This document shows positions 15,601 through 24,109 of a stretch of DNA of 27,462 bases, piece by piece. The stretch spans positions 1 through 27,462 of IMG/VR virus record IMGVR_UViG_3300030333_001523. One strand, given 5' to 3'. Below the pieces are notes generated by a model. It was not told where the DNA came from and searched no databases. It worked only from the letters and a program-made list of their open reading frames with translations. Every line of letters begins with the position of its first letter. Position 1 is the stretch's first letter. Source of the DNA: a virus. A program made the translations under genes and the position numbers.

Positions 15601-18327
15601 ATAAATATCAGTTAAATCTTTAAGAACTTGTCTGTCTGCATCATAGTTAAGTAATTCAACTATTGTTTTTGTTGTTTTGTTAGATTCTGCTCTGTATTCT
15701 GCCCGTATTGCCTGTAATGTTAAAGAATCAAAATCTAAAGGATTACGTCTACCTAAAGCAGTTTTTATATTATTTGAAAGAGCCATAACTCCATCATCTA
15801 ATACAGAAGTATCTCTTAAATTAGGTTTTACATTATATCTTTGAGTTCCAGCAAACTCTATGTACTCAGTAGGAGTATACCAATCATAAAATTCTTCCCA
15901 ATGTTTTAATTGTTCTTGACTAATAATTCCTGCATTTGCAAGCCTAGTTCTTTGTTCAGCATAAAATGTTTGAACACTTTTAGCCATTTTTTCTATTGCA
16001 TCTACTTGTTCATCAGTATAGTTATAAGTATTTTTAATCCATGTACGGTCATCAAATTGATACAAGTTGTCATCTGTAATTTGAATATCAAACTCACCTG
16101 TTTCAGGGTTTTGCATATTAGGGTTTTCTCTTTTCCCCGGTACAAATTTTTTCCCTGATTCTTCTGCAAGTTTTTGTCTAGCAAGTTCTTTTCTGTTAAA
16201 AGCATCTTTAATATTTTTTAATGTTTTAACCATTACATATTGATTTACTACTTCAAGGTTAACATTAGATTTTTTTAGTTCAGGAAGTATTTGACCTTTA
16301 TATAAATTTATAACTCTAATATTTGCTTTTTGTCCTGCTTTATCTGCCCATCTGTGAAGATTGTCAGCAACATTAACAAATTCTTTTAATGCTAATTGAC
16401 CTCCCGATAAACTAGACCTATATAAATTATTTACATATTGTCTAATCATTTCACCTTGGTTCCAATACTTACTAATACCTCTAAGGTAAGAGTCTGCAGT
16501 AGGTCCTAAAGTATTAGGAAATAATGCTCTTATAGTTTTAGAAAGTATGTTAGGTCCATTAGAACCTAATTTATTTGTAGTTGCATTAACTTCCCCTTTA
16601 GATATATCTTTTTCTACATTAAACAAACCATCATCATCAGGAATTTCTGATTTAATTTGTTCATACACTTCAGGTTTCATTTCTGCCTGACTAGGAACTC
16701 TATTAACATCAGGTTGGTCTAAGTCAAATCTAGGTCTAGGATTTAATTGGTCTCCAAATTCGTAAATGTCTCCATAATCAGGAGCAAATGGAATAGTCGT
16801 ATTAATAGGGTATCTATTAGCAGCAATGGTTTCTACTGGAATTTCATCAACTGCCTGTAATGCTTCAAAATCATCAACTACTTTTTTAATATTGCCACTA
16901 GATATTACTGAAACTTTTTCTATAGGGATTCTTTGGTCAGTTGCAGCAATAATTTCTTGACCTGCTTCTCTAGTATACCAACCATCTGCATCATCAAACT
17001 TAATTGCAAGTAAATAAGTGTCATCTATATTATTTACAGCACTAAACCAAGGTTTTCCTGAAGCATTAATTCGTTGTTCAGCGTTCCATCTAGGGTCTAA
17101 ATATCCGTATTCTAATCCACGCCTGTACTCTGCAGCATCTACTACTCTATATAACTGTTCAGGAGCAGATGAAGGTGCAGGTTCATCCATTATAGCCATT
17201 CTTAGTTTTTGTTCAGCAGTCGGCTTAACACGTACTTCAAAACCCGGTCTATTTATGTTTGCACTCCGAAAATTTTTTCCTTTTTCTATTTCAAAAGTCT
17301 TAACAGAAACAGGTATGTCACGACCTGCATTTGGAAGTTGCATTTGTTGTTCAGCATATTGCTGGTCCATGTAACCACCGGGTCGGTCCATTTCATCAAT
17401 CTCTGCTTGGCTTCTTCTTGCTGCTGCTGTATCCCCTCTTGTTCCATCATCATATCTTGGGTCATCAGCTTCAAGTTGCCTTATTCGTTCAGCTTCATCT
17501 ATAGGAGTTGCTTGAGTTGTTGGACTTTTACGACCTCCTAGTGCACGAAATGGTGCTGTAATTGCTCTTTCTGCTGCTCTTTCTGCTGCAGCTATTGGAG
17601 TTAATCCAAGTTCAGTTGCACGCAATCCTGCTCGTAGTGCTGGGTTGTTAGCTGCTGTTGCACCAACTCTTGCTGCTGCTGCTGCTCCACGTATTGCTCC
17701 AGCAGATGGTATTGCAAAGTATGGTGCTTCTTCTGCTATTCCTCTAGCGTAAGGAAGAGTAGGGTATAATTCTTGTCCTATTTCTCTACGTTGTTGCTCA
17801 GAAACAATTTCACCTGTTTCTCTTTCTATTTGTGCAACTTCTCTATCTGTAGCTTCACTTCTTCTAGTTTTTGCTTGCCACGGTTCAGGAATATTAAGAC
17901 CTTCTAATACAGTTCCTGCTATTGCTCCTACAGGATTAATATTCATAAATTGGTCAAATGCACCAGCCGGAGAAAACTTTCCTTCAGGTGTTACATATTG
18001 GTCAACATTAGGAACCATTCTTCCTTCAGTAAATCTACTAATTGGTCTATACCAAGGAGACTGTTCAGTTACACCTTCATTTAATTGCCATGTTGCAGGT
18101 ATTGTTTCTATAGCTTGATTTACAAACGGTTGAACTACACGCCCATGAACAAAATTTAAACCAGCCCCCAAGCCTTGTAATGTAGGCATAACTCCGGGAA
18201 CTTGAGCAATTCCACTACCTGCTGCTCGGGCAGCAGGAAATAAATACTCTTGGAATACAGTGGGGTCTGCTGCAGGTTCTTGAGTGTCAGGGAAATAATC
18301 CCATTGATGCCACCATGTGTGGGGCAT
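12670..18327 (-). CDS. Giant polyvalent-type virion protein with ART-like and LPD38-like regions (1885 aa)
   Basis: A single uninterrupted 1885-codon frame starts with TAATG overlapping the stop of the 114-aa gene. Residues 1-260 are Ala/Gly/Pro-rich with hydrophobic stretches at 200-260; 265-340 is probably a flexible linker. Residues about 390-480 resemble an ADP-ribosyltransferase-like fold: LYRVVDAAEY (R394), YGYLDP, an aromatic-Ser strand GKPWFSAV (F428, S429), and GQEIIAATDQRIPIEKVSV with E458. Residues about 590-900 are charged and helical. Residues 978-1010 (GWFRSVFTTYSPLFWVRNAI, then IDMF) match my memory of the LPD38 domain of large polyvalent proteins (Pro-x-Phe, RN, then Asp). The rest to 1885 is helical. 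It is probably carried in the capsid and injected with DNA; T4 Alt is a precedent for an injected ART. The size also fits a T7 gp16-like internal protein. ART and LPD38 calls are unverified. Confidence 0.6.
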   Translation of the reverse strand: MPHTWWHQWDYFPDTQEPAADPTVFQEYLFPAARAAGSGIAQVPGVMPTLQGLGAGLNFVHGRVVQPFVNQAIETIPATWQLNEGVTEQSPWYRPISRFTEGRMVPNVDQYVTPEGKFSPAGAFDQFMNINPVGAIAGTVLEGLNIPEPWQAKTRRSEATDREVAQIERETGEIVSEQQRREIGQELYPTLPYARGIAEEAPYFAIPSAGAIRGAAAAARVGATAANNPALRAGLRATELGLTPIAAAERAAERAITAPFRALGGRKSPTTQATPIDEAERIRQLEADDPRYDDGTRGDTAAARRSQAEIDEMDRPGGYMDQQYAEQQMQLPNAGRDIPVSVKTFEIEKGKNFRSANINRPGFEVRVKPTAEQKLRMAIMDEPAPSSAPEQLYRVVDAAEYRRGLEYGYLDPRWNAEQRINASGKPWFSAVNNIDDTYLLAIKFDDADGWYTREAGQEIIAATDQRIPIEKVSVISSGNIKKVVDDFEALQAVDEIPVETIAANRYPINTTIPFAPDYGDIYEFGDQLNPRPRFDLDQPDVNRVPSQAEMKPEVYEQIKSEIPDDDGLFNVEKDISKGEVNATTNKLGSNGPNILSKTIRALFPNTLGPTADSYLRGISKYWNQGEMIRQYVNNLYRSSLSGGQLALKEFVNVADNLHRWADKAGQKANIRVINLYKGQILPELKKSNVNLEVVNQYVMVKTLKNIKDAFNRKELARQKLAEESGKKFVPGKRENPNMQNPETGEFDIQITDDNLYQFDDRTWIKNTYNYTDEQVDAIEKMAKSVQTFYAEQRTRLANAGIISQEQLKHWEEFYDWYTPTEYIEFAGTQRYNVKPNLRDTSVLDDGVMALSNNIKTALGRRNPLDFDSLTLQAIRAEYRAESNKTTKTIVELLNYDADRQVLKDLTDIYIDEDGALLKAIPEPANGTGYFVYYENGKRKVFGGLGDNQPVPKDIWQEVNGRHGYLAVGENAFLAKIAASNGWFRSVFTTYSPLFWVRNAIIDMFTVQFRAGVTPDKVVGELGRSFNKILFNKEDNFVELMERLGGWSSGTQGYINLNSVQRRMIKEFRDAGQSDGAILITGGTNQIEKELKNSLTNQFKNFMPTVGGAFEAAPRLAVARKSFIKQLNELGINGKAEMNRLMKLSKEDFYKELTEEWKGGISGDTPKGLMDWDFAQRAADNSIDATLDFYKGGWQIRDWNNYILFLNAAAEGFKVPFRTLGIDLHPVVRPVKDPVPNGPLFEFGSVDEQIKKYAKSVNNGTVSPLTFGLGYREARGATGRGLKEVMGPKQASMYIGGAIYSYWAIQEGWNKQFEYEGKALYYDIPEYIRYNGLIFMLPPKRDEAGEHILDPVTQRPKPQYIVIPHRLREWNTVFGAVTFLSENSDEDANFSKAAWGKEVWKSTFPINELPMPEVFNVAGEQLTGFDTWRQSQIVEDEDAPLEEQYTRRTSKTIRELAGVIEELPVEDVPIGGELIDNIVSSPDRLNHLYDSVFGSVGQLVSDMADWTYQTFEELRGLEDRPMAQKVAEFRNMNRLERAEFRLSLTPEEYEEFQKELREPDKKQLPFIEGLKNSFYPERGGALLQAGRRRAEQAFPEISVKQTKQAGVVASKVRQELLFDQQKSDSKLLAWYEGNKKDGITPKEWREERSKKYLKYEGAKLGIGEVYEYSIQNAEDSIREAYYAKMYNDAGQIDDIRNKVDLLLAGYYEIKIDSENPDSANWDAFFNARNEYVEALRVNSETLNDGVYAAFSAELSKNDTATEKSYIKSSQYMKEYWDAGKDLSQLYPAAANNPQILAIWNEYINGSTQDRYNLEKQYPYLKTLNTLRNNQRKQVVINDAREGGNLDFILAYWYGDFYRGVTPQAKAYHASLYGPPNVFMPTGVAVP

Positions 18328-18671
18328 TAGAAATAAATAAACCTTGTACTAGGAGCATATCTTCTTGTTGACATACCTTTTTGTGCAGGAGTTAATCTGC
18401 CGTATCTTTCAGTAAAAGGTTGCCTAGATAAGAAGTCTGTAAACGTAGTCATTTTTGACGGGTCAGTTCTGTTCATTAACTCTCTACCTTTAACCCCTAA
18501 GTATTGGTCATAAACATTACCAAATTGCCCAGCAAAATAATCACGTGGTGCTTGACTAGCACGGTCTCCCGTTCCAAAAGCCTGACCTATTGCACCTAAG
18601 TATGCAGTTTGTGGGTCAGTCTCTAGCATAGTTTGATAGTAATCATCAAATGCGTTCATTCCATTTGCCAT
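18327..18671 (-). CDS. Small hypothetical virion-region protein (114 aa)
   Basis: A 114-residue protein with an acidic helical N-terminus (FDDYYQTMLETDPQTAYLGA), a Gly/Gln middle (AFGTGDRASQAPRDYFAGQF), and a basic C-terminus (MSTRRYAPSTRFIYF). It lies between the 665-aa and 1885-aa proteins, one base after the former's stop region, and its own stop overlaps the start of the giant protein (TAATG). Its last residues resemble the GGYQPAYGRYLL-like segments of the preceding 665-aa protein in being Arg/Tyr-rich. The three may act together inside the capsid, by analogy with the internal core proteins of T7-like phages; this is an inference from order. Confidence 0.65.
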   Translation of the reverse strand: MANGMNAFDDYYQTMLETDPQTAYLGAIGQAFGTGDRASQAPRDYFAGQFGNVYDQYLGVKGRELMNRTDPSKMTTFTDFLSRQPFTERYGRLTPAQKGMSTRRYAPSTRFIYF

Positions 18672-18672
18672 A

Positions 18673-20670
18673 TTACATTCCTCCCATAGCTACTGGATTA
18701 AATGCTGTACTTATAAAGTCAGCAAATCTACTAGCACCTTGTGGTCCATATTGAGTTTGATACAAATCAAATATGTTTCCTAAGTTTCGGGCACCTCTAT
18801 CACCTAACGCTCTGTTTCCTAACGCAGCTAATGATGCAGAAACTATTTCACCTTGTGTTGGTTGAAGCCCAAATGTTGCTGCATATTGTGGGTCAGAAAT
18901 AGTTTGCCCACCTAAAGAAGCTAAATAGTTTTGTAATCCACCAAAAGAACTTCTTATATCTTCTAGTCCTCTTCGTTGACCACTTTGCAAATATTCTCCA
19001 AATCCTCCACCTTGCGTACCCATTCCAGTAACCATTGGTAAATTACCACTAGCTTGATTTAATAAATATCTACCATAAGCAGGTTGGTATCCACCGTATA
19101 AATTAGCACCTGCTAAAACACCTATTGGAACTTCTCCGATTTGTCTTGCCCTATAACGCCTAAAAGCGTCTGCCGGTTCTAAACTTAAATCATATGCTTG
19201 TTGACCTAATCCTGTCATAGCCCCTGCACTTCCTAGCCCACCTGCATACGCACTAGGTGTACTTGCTACAGCACCTGCACCTGCAGGAATAGGTTGTGTT
19301 GCAAATACTCCTTCTTCAGCTTGTAAATCTACAGGCTCACCTGCAGGAGAAACTGGAGCAGGAACTGTTGGAGCAGGAACTATAGTAGAACCTGTTGCTC
19401 TTACTCCTCCATAATCTTCTGAAAAATCAGCAGGAGCAGGAGTAGTAATAGCATCTTGTTGTGCTTTTGCTGTTCCAGCTTCTGTTGATATTTTTGGAAC
19501 ACGTTTTTTAGTTGGTCTTATTATTTCTCCATTAGGTCCATAAGTTACTACTTCTCCATTTTGAAATGTAAAACCTTGTGGTATACGACCTTCTTTTAAA
19601 AACTGTTCATTTGCAGCATCTACTTCATTTTGCAAATTACCAATATTTTCAGTTACTGATTCAGGTACATCACCTGATTCATCAAATTCTTGTGTAGTTG
19701 CAAGTTGTTCTGCAACTGTCACAGGAACTGGAGTTACTGTAGTGTCAGGAACAGGTAAACGTGTTCTTACTCCACCAGTAGCATCATCTTCCATTGAAGA
19801 AACAACAGGAGCAGTTGCTATAGGTATTTGTGGAATAACAGGTTGAACTCCACCTAATCGGTCAAGTTCAGCTTGACTTGCTGCTATATTAGCAGCAGTT
19901 ACTGCATTAAGGTAAGAACCATAATCTCCTGAAGCGTAGTCAATAAAATCTTGAGTTGCTTGTGAAACGATTCCTTTAGCTGGTTCAACAAACCCGTAAG
20001 CTGCTGCTGTAGCAGCATCAACAGGACCTAAAGGTCCTATATCTGCTGCTGGACCTAATGGAGAAGTGCCAACTGGCACTCCAGCAGCTATTTGATTTTG
20101 CGTATTTCTTAAATTTCTATAATAATTTGAAGAAGATGTAATTTGTTCAGGCGTGTAACCACCTGCTGCTAAAGCCCTAGGGTTCATTAAATCTGCTTCA
20201 GGAATTAAATTTGCAGGAGGTGTACCTATTGCGTTCATTAATCTTAATTCTGCATCACTAAATTGATAACCAACACCGGGAGCCACATAATCAGACGGTA
20301 ATAAAGGACCATATTGTTGATTCCCAAATGCGTAAGCGTTTTCTATTGGAGTAGAAGCCCCTACTGGAATACCACTTAAATCTAAACCTTGATTAACTGG
20401 AATTGGTGGAGGTGTTACTTGAGTTTGACTTCCAACATCACCTTCATAATCAGTAAAAGTATTTTGACCTATTCCTAATTGTTGATTAATAAACCTGCCA
20501 AAAGCATTAGAGTCAGTAGGTCTTCCCCCTGTCATATTAGTAAATTGAATAATTAATGCTCTTTGTTGGTCAACTGGTAGTGCAGAAAATGCTGCACTTT
20601 GAGAGTACATAAATGGTATTTCATTTAATTGCGTATCGTCATACATACCGTGTCCAATTTGATGTGGCAT
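18673..20670 (-). CDS. Pro/Ala/Gly-rich virion protein of unknown function (665 aa)
   Basis: The first 70 residues are ordered-looking (PVDQQRALIIQFTNMTGGRP, FGRFINQQLGIGQNTF). Residues about 85-480 are largely low complexity with Pro/Ala/Thr/Val-rich linkers (TVTPVPVTVAEQLA, TIVPAPTVPAPVSPAGEP). The last 170 residues have repeated short helices rich in Gly, Gln, Tyr and Arg (EPADAFRRYRARQIGEVPIG, AGANLYGGYQPAYGRYLLNQ). No enzyme motif or membrane span is seen. It abuts the portal gene on one side (TAAATG) and the 114-aa gene on the other. A capsid-internal or ejection protein is the best guess. The alternative, a long assembly or length-determining protein, lacks the expected coiled coil. 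Confidence 0.65.
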   Translation of the reverse strand: MPHQIGHGMYDDTQLNEIPFMYSQSAAFSALPVDQQRALIIQFTNMTGGRPTDSNAFGRFINQQLGIGQNTFTDYEGDVGSQTQVTPPPIPVNQGLDLSGIPVGASTPIENAYAFGNQQYGPLLPSDYVAPGVGYQFSDAELRLMNAIGTPPANLIPEADLMNPRALAAGGYTPEQITSSSNYYRNLRNTQNQIAAGVPVGTSPLGPAADIGPLGPVDAATAAAYGFVEPAKGIVSQATQDFIDYASGDYGSYLNAVTAANIAASQAELDRLGGVQPVIPQIPIATAPVVSSMEDDATGGVRTRLPVPDTTVTPVPVTVAEQLATTQEFDESGDVPESVTENIGNLQNEVDAANEQFLKEGRIPQGFTFQNGEVVTYGPNGEIIRPTKKRVPKISTEAGTAKAQQDAITTPAPADFSEDYGGVRATGSTIVPAPTVPAPVSPAGEPVDLQAEEGVFATQPIPAGAGAVASTPSAYAGGLGSAGAMTGLGQQAYDLSLEPADAFRRYRARQIGEVPIGVLAGANLYGGYQPAYGRYLLNQASGNLPMVTGMGTQGGGFGEYLQSGQRRGLEDIRSSFGGLQNYLASLGGQTISDPQYAATFGLQPTQGEIVSASLAALGNRALGDRGARNLGNIFDLYQTQYGPQGASRFADFISTAFNPVAMGGM

Positions 20671-22515
20671 TTATGCACCTCCTGTAGGTGGAACTAATCC
20701 TATATTTTCTAATCTAGTTTGCGTACTTTGACCTCCGGGTCTTGGAGTTCCGGGAGGAACTGAAGGACCTACTGGAGCCGTTGGAGGAACTGGTGGTACC
20801 CCAAGTGCTGCATCAGGCATTACTTGAGGTGGTAATCCGGGAGGTCCACCACCTTGAGGTGGCATTGGTGCCCCCTGACCCATTCCCTGTGGTTGTTGGC
20901 TTTGTGCCATTAGTTGAGCACGTTCCATGCTCTTCATCATAAACACATTCATCAACTCGCCCCTATAAAATTCTACCAAATCATCTCTGCCTTGTCTTTG
21001 TGCTGCCTGTAACAGTGTCCATAACTGTGCTTCAGGCAAAACTTTTTCGGCAAGTTGTACTCTGATAGAGTCTTCCATAGAGTCTGCTGACTGCAAACCA
21101 AGTATTTTATCTCGTATAAATATGTCAGGTAGTAGTGGAGTTTCACCTTCACGTGCTATCTGAGCCATGCTCATCTTTGACATATCGTCTTGTGGTAGTT
21201 GTCCGATAAAGTCTACTTCGACATCACCAGCATCACGTATAGTCTCAGGAGTAATTTCTTCTGAAAAATACATTCTGTTTTTATCCTGACCACTAAGTTC
21301 CATAGCTTTAAATGCACCAGTAACATACTGGTCACATAAGTGGTGGAACATACTTCTATAACATTTTTCTAATGCAATTAGTCTAGGAGCAAGTACAGTT
21401 TCAACACCTTGACGCAAAGTATTTATTGCGAATCCTGATAATTGAAATTCTAATTGCCCGTATATAGAGTGTGGTAATCCACCTCTTTGCATTTCGCCTG
21501 AGATTAATCCCATAAACACGCCTGACTCTCTAGCCATTTCCAGTAATCCTAGTGGCTCTACGTCTTCGCCTTGTCCTAATGCAATCTCAGAACCTTCCTT
21601 GTATGGGTCTTCTTCCAGCGTTTTAGTTCCATCACGTGACCTGACTTTAAGTCCTTGTCTACGTGAACGTGCTGTAAGTTCAAGCATCACACTCATCATA
21701 AAGTTGTGCTTTTCAAACAAATCACGGGAAGACTTATAGCAAGATTCACCATAGTCTTCTACGGTATCTAAGTTTCCTGACTCTGATATTGCCTGTACTA
21801 GAGGTTGTGCTCCTACAGGTCCAATAACTACAGGTACTTTGTCAGAACCATGTTTAGTTCTTTTCTTTAAAATAACTGTATCGGTACAAACTATATTATC
21901 TTCAGAATCAAAGAAGTCATATATATCTATACCGTCATCATCATCAGGACCCATGCCTTCGCCTTCTACCTCTACACCATATATAGCTTTAATTTCTGTA
22001 GGAGTTTTCTTAGTCTTGTAACAAGCCCAAGCTAAACCGTTAGGTCCTTCTCCCCAATATGTGTGGAGTGGGTCCCAAGGTTGTATATCTACATAAGTAT
22101 CGCCTTCTTTATTCTTTACAAGCGTTGCTCTTACTGCATACCAACCACGTAAAGTAATGTACCAAGATAGCTGTGCTTTTACAGTAGGTTGAAACCTAGC
22201 TGTTACTCTATCGTCAGCACTTTTAAGTAATCCTATTAGGAATCTTTCTTTAGCATCATTGTTTTCCCTTTGCTCTCTTTCAGCATTGTTGTAGGGAACA
22301 CGCACAACCATCTCAGATGTAGTCATCCAAGAAATAAGTTTGTCTGCGTATACTTGTGGTTCGTTAGATGTGTAAGATTGATATCCCTCTCCTGCATCAA
22401 ACTCTTCGAGTCTGTACAGTTTGTGGTCATCATCCATTCTTGTACGTAAAGGTTCAGTCAATTCATAGTGATTATCGACTAAAGCCGTTATTTCTTCAGG
22501 TTTGTAGTTAGCCAT
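20671..22515 (-). CDS. Portal protein (614 aa)
   Basis: The portal forms the dodecameric vertex through which DNA is packaged. Evidence: immediately downstream of the large terminase (stop and start abut, TAAATG), 614 residues, and the expected layout. An N-terminal helical region (ITALVDNHYELTEPLRTRM, YTSNEPQVYADKLISWMTTS) precedes a body with WYITLRGWYAVRATLV and VDIQPWDPLHTYWGEG. Helical stem/crown regions follow near residues 250-420 (YKSSRDLFEKHNFMMSVMLE, LSGFAINTLRQGVETVLAPR). The final 70 residues are Pro/Gly/Gln-rich and probably disordered. No fused MuF-type head protein is seen. The assignment rests on gene order plus overall character. Confidence 0.85.
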   Translation of the reverse strand: MANYKPEEITALVDNHYELTEPLRTRMDDDHKLYRLEEFDAGEGYQSYTSNEPQVYADKLISWMTTSEMVVRVPYNNAEREQRENNDAKERFLIGLLKSADDRVTARFQPTVKAQLSWYITLRGWYAVRATLVKNKEGDTYVDIQPWDPLHTYWGEGPNGLAWACYKTKKTPTEIKAIYGVEVEGEGMGPDDDDGIDIYDFFDSEDNIVCTDTVILKKRTKHGSDKVPVVIGPVGAQPLVQAISESGNLDTVEDYGESCYKSSRDLFEKHNFMMSVMLELTARSRRQGLKVRSRDGTKTLEEDPYKEGSEIALGQGEDVEPLGLLEMARESGVFMGLISGEMQRGGLPHSIYGQLEFQLSGFAINTLRQGVETVLAPRLIALEKCYRSMFHHLCDQYVTGAFKAMELSGQDKNRMYFSEEITPETIRDAGDVEVDFIGQLPQDDMSKMSMAQIAREGETPLLPDIFIRDKILGLQSADSMEDSIRVQLAEKVLPEAQLWTLLQAAQRQGRDDLVEFYRGELMNVFMMKSMERAQLMAQSQQPQGMGQGAPMPPQGGGPPGLPPQVMPDAALGVPPVPPTAPVGPSVPPGTPRPGGQSTQTRLENIGLVPPTGGA

Positions 22516-23865
22516 TTACCAACGCCTTACACTGATTGTCTTATTTTCAGTCACGTATCCGTAACCATACCGATTTATTATGCCATATATTACAGCTTTT
22601 ACACCGTGGTTGTATCTATCCTCCGGTGTATTTCCTACAATATTACCATCTCTATCTGTTTTCCACTTATAAGCACGGCTTTGCCCGTCAAAAGGATTAG
22701 GATGTACACCTAACTCAGATAAAATCCCTTCACATTTAGGGTTAAAGACTATTCTAGCATCTCTTTGTTCTACAGGGTCAGTCTTTAAAAAGGCTTTTAG
22801 CCTTTCAGTTCCTTCATTTATTCTGATTTTTTGTGAATCAAAATAAATTCCAGTCTTCTCTAGCCACACTTCTGCAGGTGCAGCCATAGCCTGATGCTGA
22901 TAACCTGCAATATCTATCACTCCAAACTGTGCATCCTTCCACCAAGGTCTGCTTTGAGCAATATCTATAATGTCATCTGTGACTAAGTTACGCTCATATA
23001 TCTCATCAATGACTCTTATTTGGTCATTTACAATTTGGACTATTTCGCAAGCATACGCTTCAGAATATCCGGGGTCAATCCAAATATGCACAGGAATATC
23101 GGGTTCATACTCAACATCTTGTATGTGAATGTCAGGTCTTACCTCATTAAACACAAGCCCTTGTGGTGGTGAGGGTATACCTTCTATACGTTCCATAAAG
23201 AAATCGTCAGAAGCAGCTTGTTCCAGTGCTAGTATTTCAGGGTCTTCCCTGCCACCGGGGTACAAATACTGGTTGGAGTAGCTTGGTAAAGAGAATGCTT
23301 GTTCATCTTTACTTGAAGTATGTTTCCATGCCTGATACATTTGTGGGTACCAGCCTAGTGAGCCTTCAAACGTACCAGCTAAAAACAGCCAACCACGTTT
23401 AGGTGCACATCTTCCACGCAATCTATTAAAAGTTTCTAAGTCTAACTGACTAGCTTCGCAACCAATTATTCCATTAGGTGCTCTCATAGCTAGAGTTCTA
23501 GGGTCTTTTGCAGATTTAGTTTCTATACGAGTGCCGTCTGCAAGTATTATCCTGCCGGGGTCTACACGTTTAGTGGATTCTGCCAGTAGTCCTAACTCAG
23601 AAAAGTCTTGTACTAGGTATTCAAACTCTGCTCTAGTCCTTTCGTAGTCTGCAGCGACCAGCCAATAGAGACCGGGCTCGTCATTTTCTAGGAATCTAGC
23701 AAGTAAATACTTAGAAGCTACCATAGATTTGCCAGCTTGTTCACCACCAGCTACTAGGATAAATCTTTTTCGGGAGGACAGTATAGGTTTTTGGAGTTCA
23801 GTAGGAGAGAAATTTATTTTCTCGTATATGTAATCAGCAATTTCATTAATATTCGCAATCGCCAT
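22516..23865 (-). CDS. terL: Terminase large subunit (449 aa)
   Basis: This is the ATPase-nuclease of the packaging motor. Numbering from M1 at 23865: the Walker A motif is GEQAGKS (41-47), preceded by an adenine-binding-like QKPILSSRKRF. The Walker B-like strand is GIIGCEASQ with E137 as catalytic glutamate. A coupling motif LAGTFEGS lies at 162-169. The RNase H-like nuclease part has D264 (IWIDPGY), D287/E288 (VIDEIYE) and D318 (GVIDIAG). The 449-residue length is normal. An in-frame ATG at 23883 would add six residues and overlap the upstream gene further; the later ATG gives a 20-base overlap. The small terminase lies two genes upstream and the portal is directly downstream. All key residues appear intact. 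Confidence 0.92.
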   Translation of the reverse strand: MAIANINEIADYIYEKINFSPTELQKPILSSRKRFILVAGGEQAGKSMVASKYLLARFLENDEPGLYWLVAADYERTRAEFEYLVQDFSELGLLAESTKRVDPGRIILADGTRIETKSAKDPRTLAMRAPNGIIGCEASQLDLETFNRLRGRCAPKRGWLFLAGTFEGSLGWYPQMYQAWKHTSSKDEQAFSLPSYSNQYLYPGGREDPEILALEQAASDDFFMERIEGIPSPPQGLVFNEVRPDIHIQDVEYEPDIPVHIWIDPGYSEAYACEIVQIVNDQIRVIDEIYERNLVTDDIIDIAQSRPWWKDAQFGVIDIAGYQHQAMAAPAEVWLEKTGIYFDSQKIRINEGTERLKAFLKTDPVEQRDARIVFNPKCEGILSELGVHPNPFDGQSRAYKWKTDRDGNIVGNTPEDRYNHGVKAVIYGIINRYGYGYVTENKTISVRRW

Positions 23866-24109
23866 TGTAAACTTCGGACACATAAGTTGGTGTGCCCTCT
23901 CCCATATGACTTCCTAAAACATTATATTCAAAAAATTCATTTGCTTCTTCTGCTGTCATATCATCTTCTAACACAAATATCTCAATAATTTTATCTACCG
24001 AGTAAACAATCGTGTTGTCTTTCGCATTTATTCCTAGTATCGCAGAAGAAAACTTATCTCTTTCTAAGGAATCCCCACCTAAATACAACCTATCTTCAGA
24101 ATCAATCAC
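23846..24109 (-). CDS. Conserved small phage protein between terminase subunits (87 aa)
   Basis: Starts with GTG at 24109, overlapping the small-terminase stop by 8 bases, and ends 20 bases into the large-terminase frame. The sequence has a beta N-terminus (RLYLGGDSL, FSSAILGINAKDNTIVYSVD), a helix (DMTAEEANEFFEYN) and the block VLGSHMGEGTPTYV. The EEANEFFEYNV...GEGTP block resembles a small protein family widespread in phages and often found near terminase or replication genes; this is recognition from memory and the function is unknown. Tight overlap with both terminase genes suggests its amount is linked to theirs. Confidence 0.75.
   Translation of the reverse strand: MIDSEDRLYLGGDSLERDKFSSAILGINAKDNTIVYSVDKIIEIFVLEDDMTAEEANEFFEYNVLGSHMGEGTPTYVSEVYNGDCEY

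Noticed and set aside
16002-16205. Short minus-strand frame of 67 codons inside the giant gene
   Set aside because: It lies wholly inside the 1885-codon frame on the same strand, has no ribosome binding site and low-complexity Leu/Lys composition; it is a shadow frame.
17018-17541. Overlapping plus-strand frames opposite the giant gene, rich in Ser, Cys and Phe
   Set aside because: They are antisense shadows created by the codon bias of the real minus-strand gene, with no ribosome binding sites and no continuity with neighbours.
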